Below are positions 46,226 through 57,046 of a stretch of 64,000 nt of DNA, one piece after another. The position numbers and the translations under genes were made by a program. The notes below the pieces were generated by a model that saw only the letters and a list, made by a program, of their open reading frames with translations, ran no database searches and had not been told where the DNA came from. The DNA comes from Rhyacichthys aspro. Taxonomy: Eukaryota; Chordata; Actinopteri; Gobiiformes; Rhyacichthyidae. Positions within the stretch are counted from its first letter, which is position 1, and each line of letters begins with the position of its first letter. The stretch is taken from NCBI GenBank assembly GCA_036850595.1, contig CM072162.1, positions 21,828,758 to 21,892,757 on the forward strand, written 5' to 3'.

Positions 46226-47276
46226 AACCGACCCAAACTGCACCACAGCAGAGAAGTTCTGAGTTTAATTTTCATAAAGCTGTGAATAAACCAGAAACAG
46301 TCTAATTTTTATACACTCCAAGAAGTCTTTTTTATTCATTATTGGCAGCACATCCCAGTTATAAACCCACTCTCTGGACACGGTGGAAATGGAAGCCCCT
46401 TCACTTTCACTTAAACTCACACAAACTATTACACTTGTGTGGAAATCGCTCTGAAGAAAGGATCCCAGACCCATTTCACTTTAGAAAGGACCAGGCTAGT
46501 TCAAGAATCACTCAAACTTAAAAATAAACATAGCTTTGTCAGTGTTCAGCAGAAACTCAGACCAAACCCTGCTCTCTTATTGGTCGCTTTAAAAATACTA
46601 TTACAGCTTTGAGTTTATTTTACCATTGAATGATCAAAACCTTTCCCTCGTCTCAGATGTCGACTGAGAGAGTAAAACCCCTGTTGTTTTCTCGAAGCCT
46701 GACTCAGAAAAAAGAGTCTAAAAATAGCCCAAAGTCGAGGCTGTAAACTTTTTTTCGTCGAGCTTTGACTCAAAGCGAGAGGAAGAAGTGAGAAGAGGTG
46801 TGTTTACTCCGCGTGACGCCTTCAGGGTCAGGTGATTTACAGGAAACAGCGCTGTTCCCTCTCGTCTGTCTCTGTCCTGCCCCGATGGACTGACTCTGGG
46901 CGTTTGGTTTTATCATTTTTGCCGAAAATGTTCCTCTGCTGTTTATCCGACAGACGAGCTCAAGAGGGAACAGAGTGTTGGATTAAAAGTACAAGTGGGA
47001 AAAAGAAAAAGTTAGGGCTTAATGAAGATTTTGGTTGAAGCAGTGAATTAAAATAAAGGAATCGAAGCTTAGATTTGAAGGAATTGTAGTAATATAATAT
47101 AAAAACTGTTCTAATATGATAAGCTTTGAAAGAAAGTGGGAGTCATGAACTTGATTTGCATTCTACTCAAGATATAATGATGAAATAATTTACAAATAAA
47201 GCTCTAGAAAAACGAAAGTGTTTAAATAAAGACAATAAAACATGTTTGTATTGTAAGAATTGGAGGTTTAGTGTTT
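46226..47276. other. Gene-free stretch
   Basis: Mixed-composition sequence with short opposing frames (46,265-46,474 minus; 46,832-47,038 plus) and no recognisable product. Nothing else seen. Confidence 0.5.
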
Positions 47277-47480
47277 TTAAAGGTGCAGTGTGTCAATTTT
47301 GGCAGCTTCTAGTCTTCATTACACATCACACACTCCTCCTTTCTGCAGCCTGGGAGCAGCTACGGTGGCTCTGCAGGGACACGCTGCTGTCTATAAACAA
47401 ACCCAGTGGAAATAGAGCAGAATGTGGTATAAAGGACAAGGAAGTGGTTTCAGACACAGTCCATGAGTCGACATTTTGAG
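47277..47480 (+). mobile_element. R3 dispersed element (TTAAAGGTGCAGTGTGT end)
   Basis: TTAAAGGTGCAGTGTGTCAA opens an element whose start also occurs at 6468 and 9748 and, inverted, near 60,416. The inner AGCTACGGTGGCTCTGCAGG recurs diverged at 44,459. Confidence 0.65.
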
Positions 47481-47570
47481 ACATAATCAATTCATTCATT
47501 CATTAAGAAGATTGTGTCTAAGAAGAAAACTAAAATGGCTCCTTTCTCTTGGTTTTATGGAGTTTTAAAC

Positions 47571-47874
47571 CAACCCTGTGTAACTTTTCTCCAGCAGAGG
47601 GCGCAAATCTCTCTCTGTGAACCTCACTGTCAGCGGCGCCATGTTTGTTTACCAGTAGAGACTAAAAAGAACATGTCTTCTAATACAATACTCTGTTGGG
47701 TCTTGTGTATTGGTCTATTTTCTGGTGGTCTAAGTCCTTGTCTCGGGACAGGAACGTTTTTTGGAGGTTTGTGGAGTGAGATAGGCCTGATTCAACTGAT
47801 CTCAGTCTAAAAACCATCAAAATGAGAGAGAAAATATATATTTTTGGCCTAAAAGTTACGCAGTGCCCTTTTGA
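47571..47874. mobile_element. MITE-like element with GTAACTTTT inverted ends
   Basis: Left end CCCTGTGTAACTTTT at 47,573. The right end, read inverted, is GCACTGCGTAACTTTT (47,851-47,868). CCAGCAGAGGGCGC follows the left end. The 98-residue frame at 47,514-47,810 is contained in this repeat and is not a gene. Confidence 0.65.
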
Positions 47875-50497
47875 AAGCCTGTTTTTCCAAGACAGAGAGT
47901 TAGTTTGTTGAAGCTACTAATCAATTTTAGATTTTTGATTAAAGATTGTGGATATAAGTCAACTGTCCCTCACTGTGGCGTTAACCTTTGACCTGGATTG
48001 TAAAGAAAACCCAGTCCAGCCTCGTATCTCTGACTGTGGGAAAAGACTTCTCCAGCGTCAGTGTGTTTTGTTGTTTTTTTGCAGCAGACAGAGGTATCTG
48101 TGTCCAATCTACGGCTGAACTATCGTGGAGTTGTCCTCTGGTATGTGTCACACTCACCGCACGCTGCTGTGGACGCTTAAACACTCAAAGCTTTTCAAAC
48201 AGCCTCCAGCCAAAAGCCATTTAGACGTACAACAGAGCACTGTATGTGGAAGATGCTTATTACAGACTCGTAATGTCTTCAGAGGCCGAGGAGCAGCCGT
48301 CAACAGAGACTTTCAGAAAAATACTGGACTCCACAAGTTCAACACTCAAATATTACTAAATACTGTCTTATACTGCGATAATATACTTTACATTGAGCCA
48401 CACACACACTACTCTAAACAACAGGACTGCACAAATATCACAGAAGTATCTCAGAAGTATCAACAAGCCCTACTCTTCTCTGTAATTGGTCAACATTGAA
48501 TTAATGATGTCTGAAAATCCAGAGCGGACTACATCTGTTTAAAAGAGCCTTTTCTGTTTCCAAGAGACTCAAGTGGAGCAAATTATTTACAAGCGACTTT
48601 GCACAAAAATAAAAATTGAGCTGCAGTTGTCTCTTTAGTCTCTTCTGAATACATTTTACTTCCTTTTGTATTATTATTTACTTTGTTTTTGGGCTGTTTC
48701 TCCGTTTTAACATTGTCTTATGGAAATATTATGGGTCAACATTTTTTTTATTTTTTCATGAATGCCATCATTAAGTTTAGTCCTCACTATTTATTAAATA
48801 TTTTGTAATTTTATGATTTTTTTTAAATGCCTTAAATTCCAGTTTTAGAAATTAAATTCTCATAGTTTTTTTCAATCCATAAATGCAAATTGTAATTTTT
48901 GGTGGGTTATTATCCAAGTCTTTATAAACACTGATTCTAATCAATTTTTGTTTTTTGTGCAGTTGTCTGTAAATAATTTGCTCCACCTGAGTCTCTTGGA
49001 CACTAAAAAATGTCTTTTAAAGATTGCCATAAAAAAAATAAAAAAAAATAGGTATTTCAACATCAGGGAATGAGAAAATAAATAATAAATTAAAAATAAA
49101 TATTAAAAAAATTAAAATATAAATCAAATTGCAATGGTAGTGTATTGAAAGAATGCAGGAGGGACACAGATTGCTCCATTTAGTTTAAAAACATAGATGA
49201 CTTGAAGAAAAAAAAAAAATCTTGACATCTCCCCCCAAAATACACAACTTGGACAAATTTTAAGCCATTTGCCTCAACACAGCCAAAGTTATTCAAAAAT
49301 AAAATAAAAAAACACATAAAAAGAGAGTTTTGATGATAAAACTGAAGCAGAACTGAAGACTAGTCTGAGTCTGGGCCGTTCTCGGTGCAAACCTTCAGCG
49401 AGCCTCTAACAATACGATCTGCAGCGTCTTTAAAAACTGCTCTTCAAGTCAAAGAGAAGTGAGCGGAGCCAGATCCCGAAGCTGCAAACAGGAAGGTCAT
49501 TAATCTTGTTGAGAAAGCGAGTCACGGCAGAAGGAAGTGTCCGCAGAGCTTCACGGTTAAACACAAGCAGCTTCGGTCCAACTGGTTCTCCATCTTTCAG
49601 GCTCAGATTACTCACCTTTTAACAGCTTTAGACTAGTCTGGCTCTTCTGTCCACAATAGTTCCTCTCCATTTTGTAAAAACACCTTATTGGACGTAATTA
49701 CTAAAGGTTTTCTTGTATCACATTCATGAAACCAGGCTTAGACTGAGATTTATAAGGGATTTTTGGACTTTTTGGTTTTGAAATGGTCAATAGTAATAGT
49801 TTTCTAGAACAAAAGATTACTGTATGATTGTAATGGAGGTGTATGTGACTGTATTAGATCATGAAATTAAACAAATTTATAAAACATATCAAAAAATCAA
49901 ACCATCAGCTGTTTCCAGTTTCAGAGACAGGTTTCTAGCACATATTTGTAAAGACAAAACTATTCCTGCTGATTATCAGACAAGGCTAGAGTTCTCTGCT
50001 CAATTAAGCCTGAAGAAATAAAATCTGTAGAATTGACATATTTGGACATATTTAGTTGAACCTTCAATGCTTCCTTGTATTCCTCCTTTAGCATTGGCAT
50101 GTTTTACTGAAAGGTTAGGAAACATCCAACACCGACCTTCATGTGATGAGTTTAAAGTTACTCTACATCAACCATTATTCCATAAATATCTGCACAAACC
50201 ACACTTATTAAATACACTGCTCTAGAGCCAGAGTGTGTTATAATGAACTTTTTATTCCTCACAGTTAAAGCTCGCTGCAGTAAAACACCAACACAGCACT
50301 ATTTACATTTACATTACAACTGGGATATTTATAAGGTATTTGTGGAAAGATAACGGTCCATATGTGAGTTTTACTTCAGTATTTCTCTTCTTTTGTGGGT
50401 TTACGTCCTGAAAACAAACAAATTCAGTTCTTGAGGAACCAAGAGCGATTTAAGAAGGTCTAACTACGGAAATGATTGCGATGACCAACAATAAGTC
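47875..50497. other. AT-rich gene-free stretch
   Basis: Long T- and A-rich runs (48,740-49,130). Two GTCTCTTGGA/CAAATTATTTAC-like segments at ~48,565-48,590 and ~48,970-49,000 are mutually inverted (AGACTCAAGTGGAGCAAATT versus AATTTGCTCCACCTGAGTCT). Short frames only. Confidence 0.5.
48562..49002. mobile_element. ~440-bp inverted-repeat element
   Basis: CCAAGAGACTCAAGTGGAGC then AAATTATTTACA at 48,560-48,591 is answered by the inverted TGTAAATAATTTGCTCCACC then TGAGTCTCTTGG at 48,969-49,000. The arms are ~32 bp with one mismatch (AAGTGG/CAGGTGG region). The AT-rich interior has no reading frame. MITE-like. Confidence 0.7.
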
Positions 50498-50700
50498 GGA
50501 TAACGGGTAGGATTAAATAGGCTTAAACTTCATCCTACTGCTTTTTGGACATGAATGATACTGTTTTTGTTGTTGTTTTGTATCGCTGATTCATTTTGTT
50601 TTGCTTGTTTGTTGTTGTTCGTTTTTATTTATACTATTAATTTTATTTTTGTACTGACTCTACATGTTCAAAATAAATAAAATAAATAAATAAATAAATT
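50498..50700 (+). mobile_element. Non-LTR retrotransposon 3' end
   Basis: GGGTAGGATTAAATAGGC, CATCCTACTGCTTTTTGGAC and ACATGTTCAAAATAAATAAA resemble the 3' UTR and tail of a common fish LINE lineage. The downstream A/T microsatellite would be its expanded tail. No reverse transcriptase sequence remains. Confidence 0.6.
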
Positions 50701-50832
50701 AAAAATAAAATAAAATAAAATAAAATAAAATAAAATAAAATAAAATAAAATAAAATAAAATAAAATAAAATTAAATTAAATTAAATTAAATTAAATTAAA
50801 TTAAATTAAATTAAATTAAATTAAATTAAATT
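50680..50832. repeat. (AAAT)n/(AAAAT)n to (AAATT)n compound microsatellite
   Basis: TAAA units, then about 15 AAAAT units, then about 14 AAATT units, following the LINE tail. Same left-to-right order as at 24.7 kb. Confidence 0.95.
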
Positions 50833-50939
50833 TAAAAAAAAATGAAAATGAAAAGAAATGTTCCATAGTGTTGCTTTCAGCTTCCGTTTGTCTTGTGAGC
50901 AATAGTGTAACGTTTTAACTCCGTCTGAAATGTAAAAAA

Positions 50940-51250
50940 CCCGTTTTCTTCAGAGGTTTCCAGATTTCTGTGACCCATTCACAGTCTCTTCTTCTTGTTC
51001 TTCTTCTGCTCGCTCCTGCTGCTGCTGCCTCCCACTCGACAGACCAGAGGCTGACTCAGCGCCGCTGCTCTATCACGACTCAGCCACTTTCCCTCCTCCC
51101 TCCTCGTCCACCGCTCGCTCCATTCACCACAGCTTCTTCCTCCCATTCTCATCGCTCTGTGTCTTTTCACAATGGATCGGCCCAGTCCTGCTCCCGGAGC
51201 CAAATCAGATGGTTTCTACAAATAACTAAACTGTGGGATAGTAAGGTTTA
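50940..51250. other. Moderately GC-rich block
   Basis: CTGCTGCTGCCTCC and CTCCCTCCTCGTCCACCGCTC give opposite-strand frames of similar length (50,970-51,251 plus; 50,979-51,203 minus). No domain recognised and no ATG-exon-donor arrangement. Left unassigned. Confidence 0.25.
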
Positions 51251-51326
51251 GTAGTGACCAGACTGACGGAGACCAGAGTGTTCCAAGATGAGAACTAGAC
51301 TCTTCATTGAGGCTCCTTTTAGTGAG

Positions 51327-51691
51327 ACATGTTCAAATCCATCTAAAACCTGTTCAAATCCATCTAAAATCTGTTCAAATCCATCTAAAATCTGTTCAAA
51401 TCCATCTAAAACCTGTTCAAATCCATCTAAAACATGTTCAAATCCATCTAAAATCTGTTCAAATCCATCTAAAACCTGTTCAAATCCATCTAAAACCTGT
51501 TCAAATCCATCTAAAACCTGATCAAATCCATCTAAAACCTGTTCAAATCCATCTAAAATCTATTCAAATCCATCTGAAATCTGTTCAAATCCATCTAAAA
51601 CCTGTTGAAATACAACTAAGACATGTTCAAATCCATCTAAAACCTGTTCAAATCCATCTAAAACCTGTTCAAATCCATCTAAAACCTGTTC
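51327..51691. repeat. 21-bp minisatellite, array 3 (most homogeneous)
   Basis: About 17 units of TGTTCAAATCCATCTAAAAC plus one base, nearly identical, with single-base variants (ATC/ACC, TGATCAAATCC, TATTCAAATCC). No transposon termini are visible alongside. Open frames through the array are period artefacts. Confidence 0.97.
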
Positions 51692-51819
51692 TGATGCTAA
51701 CATCTTGGACTCCAGGCCTCGATGGGTCAGGACTGATTTGGAGCAAAACTTTCTTATGTCCTATCCTTACTTTAAAGATCTCTGTATGGTGACATTTTCA
51801 TTGATAACACTGAAACAGA

Positions 51820-51862
51820 CTTGACCTGGGACTCGAACCCTCGACCCTCTGGTTATACCAAA
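51820..51862 (-). mobile_element. tRNA-like SINE fragment
   Basis: Minus strand contains GAGGGTTCGAGTCCCAGGTC, with a perfect Pol III B box (GGTTCGAGTCC, 51,829-51,839), preceded by GGTATAACCAGAGGGTCG. No 5' tRNA half or A box was found, so it is a SINE remnant and not a tRNA gene. Confidence 0.55.
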
Positions 51863-52129
51863 AGAGAGCAAACAAAACACCCCAAGTTTTACCATTTTTT
51901 TCTATTTTCTTCAATAATTTCATTGGGATATTGTCAAAATCATCACTTTAAATCCCTTTATGCACGTGACCTATGAGACTATGTAAGACTCCCATATAAC
52001 TGCTTACTCTCCTTGGTTTAATGCCCCATCTATTGCCCCATAACATAACACAGACTCCACATCATATTATTTTTGGATTACTAAGGTGTTATTTTGGTTC
52101 ATATATTTAGCTTTTCATGCGCCTTTAAC

Positions 52130-52560
52130 AACTCCAATCCCACATAACTGACTGCGTTGAGTATACAGACCCCCACTGTGTCCATTTTTCCCCCCGACGT
52201 GCTCCTCGTGCCCCCTCCCGAGCGGCTGGCTGCCTTTTGGGGGAGCAGAAGGGAAGTGAATGGCCAGGGCCCTCCCAGCTGGTCCCATCTCCCAGCAACT
52301 CCTCTCCAAACAAAAGAACACACAGCTCGGCCGCCGCACGCACGAGGTTCACGGTCGCGCTCACACTCGTGCGGCCCGTATGCAGATGGATCCCACCCCT
52401 TGCCCCCACCTTTTGCCCCCCAACATCCATAAACATAGCCGGGCAACCAGCCGTCCCGTGCAGACTCCCACTGCTCGTCCCTTTTCTCCAGACACCAAAC
52501 CTTTTGTCTACAACTCTCTGCCCAAAAAAAAAAAAGACATATTCGGGGGGTAGGAACAGA
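52130..52560. other. Isolated GC-rich block of unknown role
   Basis: C-rich sequence with CpGs (CCCGAGCGGC, CGGCCGCCGCACGCACG, GGTCGCGCTC) in an AT-rich region. All three frames on both strands are partly open simply because AT-rich stops are rare. No domain or splice site was recognised. Candidate promoter, enhancer or lncRNA exon. Confidence 0.35.
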
Positions 52561-54149
52561 TGAACATGTGTCGGGGAGTCGACAAAAGCAGAGTAAATGC
52601 AGCGTTTGTCGGACGGAGAGAAAAAAATAGTGCGACTCAGCAGTAAAACAGAGCGTGATTGTTGTTTAAATTGTGGACGGAGCCAGGGCTAAATTACAGC
52701 TGCGGAAAAGCAGAGATCAGTGGTGTGTTTCGCGGAATATCATCAGGTCAGCGCATTCCTGGAGTCAGCTGGAGTTAGAAAACGTCAAATCTACTTTATT
52801 TATGTCAAAAAGTGCGTTTATTTGCATCAGAGACACACAGTTATTAAAAATATCCCTGTTACATGACAAACGAAACTAGCCACCAAGCGTTTTCACCACG
52901 ATTTCAATTACAATTTTTGAATAAAGCTGATTATAATGTTAAAATGTTTCTTTCTTTATATATTTTCCTATAATTCTAGATCAAACCAGACAAACGGGAT
53001 GAGTTATTATTACGTAATCCTCATCTTTGGAATAATATTATGTTGCTAAAGGCCTTAAAGTAGTCTTATGAATAAAATCCAAAAAGCAGTGGTGGCTGAC
53101 GGTGCCAAAGATGAAATCCACCCACGTTTGTCTGGTCGGTGGGTGTTAATGTCCTGGAGTCAAAACCAGAGTGAACTAAGCTGTTAAACGGCAAAGTAAC
53201 ATAGACGTGGCTTGTTTAATACATTTCAAAAAACAGACGGACAAAAAAATAGCCAAATAAACATGTCCTGACCTTTGATTATAGTGCGACGGTGTCACTG
53301 TCACAGGACGAGGTTTAGAAAAAAGAATACAGCGCCGTTCAGAGGTTGATCGTTAAAGAGACCAGCTCAGTTAAAGATAAAAGTCTGTAGTATCACTTGG
53401 TTAATAACAGTGAAGTTTATCAGAAACAGATGAGTTTCTGTTGGAGTTCTTCAGGACCATATTCAGGCGGAAATACTGGCTTTTCACAGTTTCTGAATTG
53501 AGGATGGACAAAAAAATAAAAACAGTAGACTCCAGTGCCTGTAAACACGCTCAGTGTCTTAAATTTGGGATTTTCAAAGGTGTTTTTATGTCAAATTTGG
53601 CCTTATACAGTAAGAGACTTGATGTTTTTTAAGTTTGTTGAATATTTAAGATGGCGTCCTGTTACAAAGTGATGTTAACAAGTGAATAGTCTTCAAACCT
53701 CAAATGAAGCCAGCAGTTTGTGTGTTTTAAGACTGTTTTTACTACAACGAAAAGCTAACAACGCAATATAATATGCTTCAAACGATCCAAGAACAAACAC
53801 TGTTATTAAAACTTTCACAAATCACAAAATTTAGTCACAATAAGATGTATTGTACTTCAAAATCACCTCAGAATAACCCTGTTTGCATCTGTTTATTGTA
53901 GAAAAATGAAGTTACAAGGTTCTATAGAGCTTTAAATGTCCTTTTTGACACAATTATGAGACAATTATACATATACAGATGTAGGTATAATAATCATGGT
54001 ATTAGAAAAACACTATTCTGAGACATATTTATGCAAAAGAATATAATAACAACCCAGACATTTGCCTTCACTGACATTTTACATTGTGTAAGCTACAACA
54101 TTTTACACAATCCACCTTTAGGTTCATGAGTCAGAAATCAAAAAACCAA

Positions 54150-54300
54150 ATGGACCTTCATTTGCATCAAAATGTGCTCTTTATTAGTGGCATAACTGTT
54201 AAAAGTCAACAAGTCTCGGCCAATTACATTAATGACTAATTAAAGTTAAATGAGCCCGTGAGCGGTTAATGACGAACCAGTTATGCTTTTGTCTAATTTT
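54150..54300. promoter_or_regulatory. Candidate conserved noncoding element with octamer
   Basis: ATTTGCAT octamer at 54,160-54,167, followed by CCAATTACATTAATGACTAA (54,220 onward) and GGTTAATGACG. Dense POU/homeodomain cores in complex, non-repeat sequence. Confidence 0.35.
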
Positions 54301-55144
54301 TCACGACACTGTGCTTTTAAATTCCAAAGATAAGTTTAAGAACAGTCCGTGTCTCAAATGGAAACAAGGACAAAGCAGAAGACGGGATTTATCTGAAGGT
54401 ATTCGAGTCAAGGACGTGTCTCGGTGACTTTTAGCGACAAACCAGACTCTGATACAACTTAACTCCGTCTCCTCAGAGTCGGGTTCCGTCTGAATAAACG
54501 CTGCACCCAAAGCTAAACGGTGACACCTCGTCATCTCTGAGCAGGGAACCCAAACAGTAATCTGTCCAAATGTTACACTGCGCCACTGACACAGATCCGA
54601 GCGAAGGGCTGCCAGAGCTGACGCTGCAACAAACTACACCGATATAATCATTAAGACGTAATCGCACACAGGCCTCGAGACAGAAATCTGAATGTGAGGC
54701 TGGAAACGCTCGAGGGACAACGGCAGGAGCTGATTAAGAGTTCGATTTTTATTTTCTCATCGGCGATTAATACTGACACAGCCCAAAATTAGGAGAAGCT
54801 TGCTCTAGAGTCAGGTTTAGAGAAGAAAATAAACTGAATTAAGTAATAATATTTTGGTATTTGTGCAGCTTCTTTAAACAGATGAATTTAAATGTTTTAT
54901 GTAAAAGTTAATATGGTTTAGTTTTGAATCTGCCATGAATATGCTTCTTTGATTAAGCTCAATTTGTTTTAGCGAGGCTGCAATTAAAAACTTGTGAAAA
55001 TGCTAACAAGGCTAATGCTACGATGCACTGAGGCTAATACAGTTTGGTTCAGTTTGGTTTAGTTTCTCCTGAAGAAGCTTGTGTTTTAAAGCTCAAATGT
55101 GTTGCCGATGATTAATAAAAAGAAGAGAATAAGTCCTTGTCTGA

Positions 55145-55345
55145 AGCAGTAGCAGTGAAAGTGGAACACGGATAAATATTGGCAATGCATTCACACAATA
55201 TTTAACGAGGCAGAGATAATTACAGGGTTGCATTGGTTTGATCTCGACACTGAGACCTTTTTAATAAATGAAAAACAGGAAAAGATCCTGCGGCTGTGGC
55301 TGATGGAGAGTGGTGTAGGACTGGGACAAAAAAGAAAATGTTCCT
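55145..55345 (+). repeat. Dispersed repeat family R1, diverged copy
   Basis: AACACGGATAAATATTGGCA, TTTAACGAGGCAGAGATAAT, TTTTTAATAAATGAAAAACA and GGAGAGTGG correspond in order to the R1 core and tail but are far more diverged. It sits directly upstream of the next R1 copy. Confidence 0.65.
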
Positions 55346-55409
55346 ACAATTTAGTGACATCTATTTTTAAACTGATATATTTTTTCTTCACAAATATTAT
55401 ACTGTAAAA

Positions 55410-55692
55410 GCAAACTTTCTGATCCATCTCCTGTTTATTGTAAGGGATTGTAATAGATGAGAACCTCTATTCAGGAACAGAAAACCTTGCACCAAAAAGG
55501 AGCGCTCCCATTGGTCGACACTTGTCACATGACGTTCCAGGAAGTTTAATAGCTGCAGATAAAGTGTATTTTCAGCTGAATATGTCTTTTAACAGAGAAA
55601 CAGCTGAAAAAAGAAAAGCATCAACAGAGAAAAGGGAGGCAACGTAAAACACAGATAAATACTGTCAATTCAATCAGGTAATGTTTAACGAG
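55410..55692 (+). repeat. Dispersed repeat family R1, copy 4 (3'-truncated)
   Basis: AGATGAGAACCTCTATTCAG, GAGCGCTCCCATTGGTCGAC, then the R1 core. It breaks off after TTTAACGAGGA, where unrelated sequence (TATAGATATTCAGCC) begins. Confidence 0.85.
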
Positions 55693-56339
55693 GATATAGA
55701 TATTCAGCCTGGCTTCCTGTTACAGAGTGATGTCACTAAGTAACTCAATCGGCTTCTAAGGTCCGCTTGAATCCCAATAATAGAAGGTCTTATTAACATG
55801 GGACTAAAAGACATAGTTTATGATGGTTGAACAGAGGCAAACTAAACCTTTTTTATTACAACAAATGCAAAAACGAACAGATCCGAGGAGCTTTATTCTT
55901 TTTTTTTTTCCTGTCTATCTTCTTACTTCCTGTCTCATTCATTATTAAGGCCGTTCTTTTGGCCGTTGTGAAGGCTGCTGTTCTCCGCTGACATCCGATC
56001 CCCTCTCACTGCGAGTGTGTCAGATCTATACTTGTTTAGTCTTGTCTCTAAACGCAGCACAATGTTTCCTCAGTCATTAGACACTGAGAGGATCATACTC
56101 ATAACTACAGTAAGAAATGGTTCTCTGCAATAAAACAGGAGTAAACAGCAAGACTTTAAAAAACATAAATCAACAAATATGGCGTGATTTGTTTAAATAG
56201 TGCCTGGCTTCTTGTTACATCGTGAGGTAGATACGTAACACTATGGGCCTCAAGGAAGAATAAGACAAACAGGTCTAGTTTTTTTTTTTAAATTAAAGCC
56301 CTCTTCTGACAGTGTGCTTCAGCCGTCATCAATGAAATA

Positions 56340-56395
56340 TTAATTGGCTCAGAGGCAGAATCGTTAGCGCTCCTGCCTCACAGCAAGAAGGTAAT
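56340..56395 (+). mobile_element. tRNA-SINE head remnant
   Basis: TTGGCTCAGAGGCAG and CGTTAGCGCTCCTGCCTCAC then AGCAAGAAGGT match the 5' half of the widespread fish tRNA-derived SINE. The usual GGGTTCGA B-box part is missing. Confidence 0.55.
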
Positions 56396-56399
56396 GACT

Positions 56400-56570
56400 A
56401 GTCGAGGCAAAAATCACTCACGGAGGCTTTAAATCAGAGGCGTACGTCAGACCTGGCATTAAAATCCAGAATGAGTGACTAGATCTAATGTGGCTGGTAT
56501 TAATGTAAGGAGCTAATTGGCAAAATGCGTCCTGACTGTGTCTTTAGAGATTTGAGTCAGCTCCAAACAG
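56400..56570. promoter_or_regulatory. Candidate conserved noncoding element beside a SINE head
   Basis: Complex sequence with CATTAAAATCC, GGTATTAATGTAAGG and GAGCTAATTGGC, unlike nearby repeats. It follows the SINE head with no gap, so it could be SINE-derived regulatory DNA. Confidence 0.3.
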
Positions 56571-56602
56571 ACGAAAACAGACAAATATTTTTTCTTCTAG
56601 TT

Positions 56603-57046
56603 TGGAAAATGGTTTAAACCCAAATAGTTTATTGTAAAATCAATCATTTGTGAAAAAACAGTCTTTCTGATCCATCTACTGTTTATTCTAAGGGATTGTA
56701 ACAGATGAGAACCTCTATTCAGGAACAGAAAACCTTGGACAATCACATGCTCCAAAAAGGAGCGCTCCCATTGGTCGACACTTGTCACATGACGTTCCAG
56801 GAAGTTTAATAGCTGCAGATAAAGTGTATTTTCAGCTGAATATGTCTTTTAACAGAGAAACAGCTGAAAAAAGAAAAGCATCAACAGAGAAAAGGGAGAC
56901 AACGTAAAACACAGATAAATACTGTCAATTCAATCACGTAATGTTTAACGAGGAGGAGATAATTGTCGTCCTGACGCTGAAGTCACAGCTAAGCTAACGC
57001 TAAACTCTAAACTTCAGTTTGGTCAAATGGATTAGTATTCTGGAGG
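56603..57046 (+). repeat. Dispersed repeat family R1, copy 5 (fullest)
   Basis: AAAATGGTTTAAACCCAAAT through AGATGAGAACCTCTATTCAG, GAGCGCTCCCATTGGTCGAC, the core, and ATGGATTAGTATTCTGGAGG. It is the best template for a family consensus. It ends near AAAACTTGCC, where it departs from copy 1. Confidence 0.88.

Noticed and set aside
47514..47810. 98-residue plus-strand protein
   Set aside because: Lies mostly in a MITE-like element with inverted GTAACTTTT ends; no domain recognised.
51288..51792. Two overlapping repeat-protein frames
   Set aside because: 21-bp satellite again, open in two frames at once, which a real gene would not be expected to show.
51820..51862. tRNA gene on the minus strand
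   Set aside because: Only the T-arm/B-box half is present; no 5' half or A box.
52099..52563. Several overlapping frames of 74-115 residues on both strands
   Set aside because: Open in many frames at once because the block is GC-rich; none shows domain similarity or a coherent exon structure.
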